DNA from: Planctomycetaceae bacterium
GTDB lineage: Bacteria; Planctomycetota; Planctomycetia; Pirellulales; Pirellulaceae
Length of the DNA stretch: 9,062 nt
Assembly (NCBI GenBank): GCA_024642765.1
Contig: JAHEAM010000135.1
Location: 1-9,062, forward strand
Direction of reading: 5' to 3'
In this document: positions 6,454-9,062 of the stretch, one piece after another
Layout of the letters: the number at the start of each line of letters is the position of its first letter
How positions within the stretch are numbered: the stretch's first letter is position 1
Notes under the pieces: generated by a model
Seen by the model: the letters and a program-made list of their open reading frames with translations, nothing else
Told to the model about the DNA's origin: nothing
Databases searched by the model: none
Program-made: the position numbers and the translations under genes

Positions 6454-7014
6454 ATGGAAGATTCAATTCAAAAACGTGGTCACGCTCTGGAAGAGATCTT
6501 TTTCCAACACGTCGATCAACTGTTGATCGAAAAAATGCGAAATGAAATGAAGGCCGAAGAAACGGTTGATGCATTGGCTCATGCCAGTGGCATTTCGGCG
6601 AAGGATGTCTTGAAGTCTTTGGTTGACCTAGGCGTAAGTGCGGAATCGTTGGTTTGTGTTTCATTGATTCCTTTGGTTGCTGTAGCCTGGGCTGACGGCA
6701 TCGTACAAAAAGGCGAAGAAAACGCGATCTTAAAGGCGGCTGCAGAAAACGGCATCGCCGAAGGTAGTTCGTCGTATGGTCTGTTGGTCGGATGGTTGAA
6801 AAAACAACCTGCATCAGATTTGCTCGACGTTTGGAAGGCGTACATGCAGGCGGTCAAGGCGAAATTGGACGCGACGGCCTTCCACCAAATGAGTGAGTCA
6901 ATTTTGGATCGCGCCGAACAGATCGCGACAGCCTCTGGTGCCTTTTTCAAGATTGTTGCTGTTTCAGAAAGCGAAAAACACGTTTTGCAAGAATTGCGAG
7001 AGACGCTGAAATAG
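6454..7014 (+). CDS. Small cytosolic protein with TerB-like signature, function unknown
   Basis: The product is 186 residues, has no signal peptide and is predicted to be almost wholly alpha-helical. The segment around residues 75-100, with VAWADG (D81) followed by EENAILKAAAENGI, resembles the acidic metal-binding helix pair of TerB-like domains (tellurite-resistance protein B and DnaJ-associated relatives), where a conserved AxADGxxxxxE pattern is typical. The N-terminal 60 residues hold amphipathic helices with charged faces. A hydrophobic stretch near 66-79 is too short and too interrupted for a confident membrane segment. ATG 6454 is chosen for its ribosome site. The gene stands alone, divergent from the exported-protein gene, and ends at a TAG that is duplicated 12 bases downstream, followed by an intrinsic terminator at 7156-7190. 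The TerB resemblance comes from pattern reading only and gives no specific role. A link to tellurite resistance should not be assumed. Confidence 0.8.
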   Translation: MEDSIQKRGHALEEIFFQHVDQLLIEKMRNEMKAEETVDALAHASGISAKDVLKSLVDLGVSAESLVCVSLIPLVAVAWADGIVQKGEENAILKAAAENGIAEGSSSYGLLVGWLKKQPASDLLDVWKAYMQAVKAKLDATAFHQMSESILDRAEQIATASGAFFKIVAVSESEKHVLQELRETLK

Positions 7015-7026
7015 ACGCTGAAATAG
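7003..7026 (+). repeat. 12-bp tandem duplication spanning the stop codon
   Basis: ACGCTGAAATAG occurs twice in tandem (7003-7014 and 7015-7026). Each copy encodes the same last codons and a TAG, so the gene ends with two in-frame stops 12 bases apart. The exact identity suggests a recent slippage or short duplication event. Readthrough of the first stop would add only four residues. Confidence 0.9.
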
Positions 7027-7116
7027 GAATCGTCAACAGCGTCCGGGAAATCAGGGAGGGTCCGAGAGCCATTTAGAAATAGATGGAACTTCTCAGCTCG
7101 TCTTAGAATACCTTAA

Positions 7117-7145
7117 CGAAAAATAGCACAACCGAAAATTAGCAC
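7117..7145 (+). repeat. Pair of near-identical 13-bp repeats before the terminator
   Basis: CGAAAAATAGCAC (7117-7129) and CGAAAATTAGCAC (7133-7145) differ at one base and have a 16-base period. They lie in the 3' untranslated region of the TerB-like gene, just before its terminator hairpin. No function is evident. Confidence 0.4.
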
Positions 7146-7155
7146 TCCAACGAAC

Positions 7156-7190
7156 AGAAGCCGAGATTTCTCTCGGCTTCTTGTTTTGTT
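7156..7190 (+). terminator. Intrinsic terminator after the TerB-like gene
   Basis: AGAAGCCGAGA (7156-7166) and TCTCGGCTTCT (7171-7181) form a perfect 11-bp GC-rich stem with a 4-base loop, followed by the T-rich run TGTTTTGTT (7182-7190). This is a textbook Rho-independent terminator on the + strand. On the - strand the trailing sequence is less T-rich, so it may help end the convergent peptidase transcript only partly. Confidence 0.85.
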
Positions 7191-7214
7191 GACTCGCGCA
7201 TTCCAGCAGAATTG

Positions 7215-9062
7215 CTAGTTACGCCCTCCGCCTGAACTGCGAGCGTTTTCACTTTCCTTGACGGGTTCGCCTTCCTTTTCCTTCTTGTCTTGAGGAGGAT
7301 TTGGCGATTCCTCGGCTTTATTTTTTGCGTCGTCGTTTGCTGCTGAGGCTTCTTCAGCAGCGCTCATTGCCTCACGCATCGGATTTGAGCCTCCGCCTCG
7401 TCGTCGACGAAATCCACCTGCGCTATCGGTTCGAAAATCCATGGATTCACTAGCAATTTGCGGTGGATAGACGTTGTTTTCGGTACTGACATCGGCTGTT
7501 TCATAGCGCGGGTCAATGCGGACCTTTGCGACGCGTTTTTCCGTGATGAACATTTTGGAAACGCGTTCGTTGTCCTTCCGCCAAATTTCAGCCGGTATGT
7601 AATTCGTCTCTTTGGTACCATCGTCGAACTCGAGTTCGACAATGATTGGCATGACGACGCCACCAAGATTTACAAAGTCTACCATGCACACATTGGGTAA
7701 GTTGTCTAGAATCGCGCGGTCCTCCTCAGACAACGACTCAAGCATCGCTTCAAACGCTTTTCGATCAGCATCAGTAACCGTCAGGGGATCGTATTCATTG
7801 TAAAAATCGAGTAAGTCTGGGAACCGATCGGTTCGTTTTTCCAATGGTTTATTGCGTTCAACCAAAAGTGATTCTGGTTGCTCTGTTTGTTCCTGTTTTT
7901 GTTTTGGTTTTTCAACATACGGTGTATTGGTATTCAAGTTCACCATGCGAACTTTTTCAATTCCAATATCAACATGTTCATTGCTAAAGAACCAGCCACG
8001 CCAGTACCAGTCGAGGTCAACGCCCGAAGCGTCTTCCATCGTGCGGAAGAAGTCGGCAGGCATTGGGCGTTTGAACTTCCAGCGGTTTGCGTACTCTTTG
8101 AATGCAAAATCAAAAAGTTCTCGACCCAAAATGGTCTCGCGCAAGATCGTAAGAGCCGTTGCTGGTTTCGTGTAACCATTGGGGCCAAACTGATGAATCG
8201 ATTCACTATTAGTCATAATGGGGACTTGGTCGGCACTTTTCATGTAGCCGATAATTCCTCTTGGGTCACCACCACGTGAGGGATATTTCTCTTCCCATTC
8301 TTCCTCAGCCAGAACTTCCATGAAACTGTTCAGGCCTTCGTCCATCCAAGTCCATTGGCGTTCGTCGCTATTGACGATCATTGGAAACCAGTTGTGTCCC
8401 ACTTCGTGAATGACAACGGAGATCAAACCATACTTGGTTCCTGGCGAATAGGTTCCATCTGACTCAGGTCGTGGACCGTTGAAGCAAATCATGGGGTATT
8501 CCATGCCGCCGACTGGACCGTTAACACTGATGGCCACTGGATAAGGGTAGTCGAATGTAAACTTCGAGTAGATTTCCAAAGTGTGAGCCACCGCGTGCGT
8601 ACTGTACTTGCTCCACAACGGTTCGGCTTCGTTCGGGTAGTAAGACATCGCCATTGTGGAATGGTCTCCAAGCTTCACTGGCATTGCGTCCCAGATGAAT
8701 TTACGAGACGTGGCGAATGCGAAGTCACGCACGTTCTCGGCTCGGTAAACCCAGGTTTTCTTGCCTGTAGCAGGCGACGATTCGTTTGCTTTGGCTTCTT
8801 CCGGAGTCACGATAAAGATTGGCTGAGTTGCCGTTTGAGCATCTTTCCAACGTTGTTGTTGTTCTTCGGATAGAACGTCAATTGCGTTTTGTAACTCTCC
8901 TGATGCGGCAACGATATGGTCGTTTGGCACCGTGATTTTGACTTCGTAGTTGCCAAACTCAAGTGTAAACTCGCCTGAGCCCAGAAACTGCTTGTGTTGC
9001 CAACCGGTTACGTCGTTATACGAGCAAGCTCTAGGAAACCATTGTGCAATTTCATAAATGTT
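7215..9062 (-). CDS. M1-family zinc metallopeptidase (aminopeptidase N-like), 5' end missing
   Basis: M1 peptidases use one zinc ion to cleave peptide bonds, usually removing N-terminal residues. The frame stays open to the right edge; the GTG at 8930 is internal, because the 44 codons upstream encode a typical M1 N-terminal-domain pattern (QWFPR, then a GWQHKQFLGSGEF segment). So 615 residues are visible and the start lies outside. Numbering from the edge: GGMEYP (185-190) takes the place of the GAMEN substrate-binding motif; HEVGH (219-223) and E242 make HExxH-x18-E, the zinc site; Y297 in NGYTK is the likely transition-state tyrosine. DLDWYWRGWFF is also typical. After the catalytic part come a linker rich in Gln, Glu and Lys, a small beta domain and a low-complexity tail with RRRRGGG and an acidic/basic Pro-Glu-Lys segment. 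A signal peptide would be beyond the window. It is convergent with the TerB-like gene. Substrate unknown. Confidence 0.93.
   Translation of the reverse strand, partial: NIYEIAQWFPRACSYNDVTGWQHKQFLGSGEFTLEFGNYEVKITVPNDHIVAASGELQNAIDVLSEEQQQRWKDAQTATQPIFIVTPEEAKANESSPATGKKTWVYRAENVRDFAFATSRKFIWDAMPVKLGDHSTMAMSYYPNEAEPLWSKYSTHAVAHTLEIYSKFTFDYPYPVAISVNGPVGGMEYPMICFNGPRPESDGTYSPGTKYGLISVVIHEVGHNWFPMIVNSDERQWTWMDEGLNSFMEVLAEEEWEEKYPSRGGDPRGIIGYMKSADQVPIMTNSESIHQFGPNGYTKPATALTILRETILGRELFDFAFKEYANRWKFKRPMPADFFRTMEDASGVDLDWYWRGWFFSNEHVDIGIEKVRMVNLNTNTPYVEKPKQKQEQTEQPESLLVERNKPLEKRTDRFPDLLDFYNEYDPLTVTDADRKAFEAMLESLSEEDRAILDNLPNVCMVDFVNLGGVVMPIIVELEFDDGTKETNYIPAEIWRKDNERVSKMFITEKRVAKVRIDPRYETADVSTENNVYPPQIASESMDFRTDSAGGFRRRRGGGSNPMREAMSAAEEASAANDDAKNKAEESPNPPQDKKEKEGEPVKESENARSSGGGRN

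Noticed and set aside
6454..7014. Tellurite-resistance gene
   Set aside because: Only a loose TerB-like pattern is visible and there are no other ter genes, so a resistance role is not supported.
7878..8279. Plus-strand frame of 133 codons opposite the M1 peptidase gene
   Set aside because: The opposite strand encodes conserved M1 segments there; this is a shadow frame rich in Phe and Cys from the reverse complement.
7215..8930. Peptidase gene starting at GTG 8930
   Set aside because: The reading frame continues without a stop to 9062 and the upstream codons encode typical M1 sequence, so the true start is outside the window.

Overview
The window looks like a chromosomal segment of a planctomycete, most likely of the Pirellulales type, with moderate GC content. 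The indications are a bacterial beta-RFAP synthase (tetrahydromethanopterin-type C1 cofactor synthesis, which among bacteria is found mainly in methylotrophs and planctomycetes), a large exported protein resembling a family I associate with planctomycetes, frequent TTG/GTG start options, and weak Shine-Dalgarno sequences. The taxonomic call is inference from gene content, not from a marker gene.

Layout, left to right. (1) Positions 2-3479, + strand: the 3' part of a beta-RFAP synthase gene cut by the left edge, then pdxJ (pyridoxine 5'-phosphate synthase) 13 bases later, then a DNA methyltransferase gene whose C-terminus carries a GIY-YIG-like domain. The first two probably share a transcript. 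The methyltransferase may have its own promoter and an internal GTG start. (2) Positions 3559-6087, - strand: a large exported protein of unknown function, convergent with the methyltransferase gene. (3) Positions 6088-6453: a divergent intergenic region of about 366 bases, unusually rich in inverted and direct repeats. (4) Positions 6454-7014, + strand: a small cytosolic protein with a TerB-like helical signature, ending in a duplicated stop-codon segment and followed by a strong intrinsic terminator. (5) Positions 7215-9062, - strand: an M1-family zinc metallopeptidase whose 5' end lies beyond the right edge.

How they fit together: the first two genes both serve cofactor synthesis (methanopterin-type pterin and vitamin B6), so they form a small cofactor neighbourhood. 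The methyltransferase has no restriction-endonuclease gene beside it and looks like an orphan. The remaining three genes are each transcribed on their own and show no obvious functional link. The observation most worth pursuing is the three-part methyltransferase: an apparently intact beta-class catalytic domain, an unrecognised middle domain, and a GIY-YIG-like domain that keeps the fold signature and the arginine but has lost the catalytic glutamate and the first tyrosine. I found no CRISPR array, tRNA, rRNA, insertion sequence or integrase.
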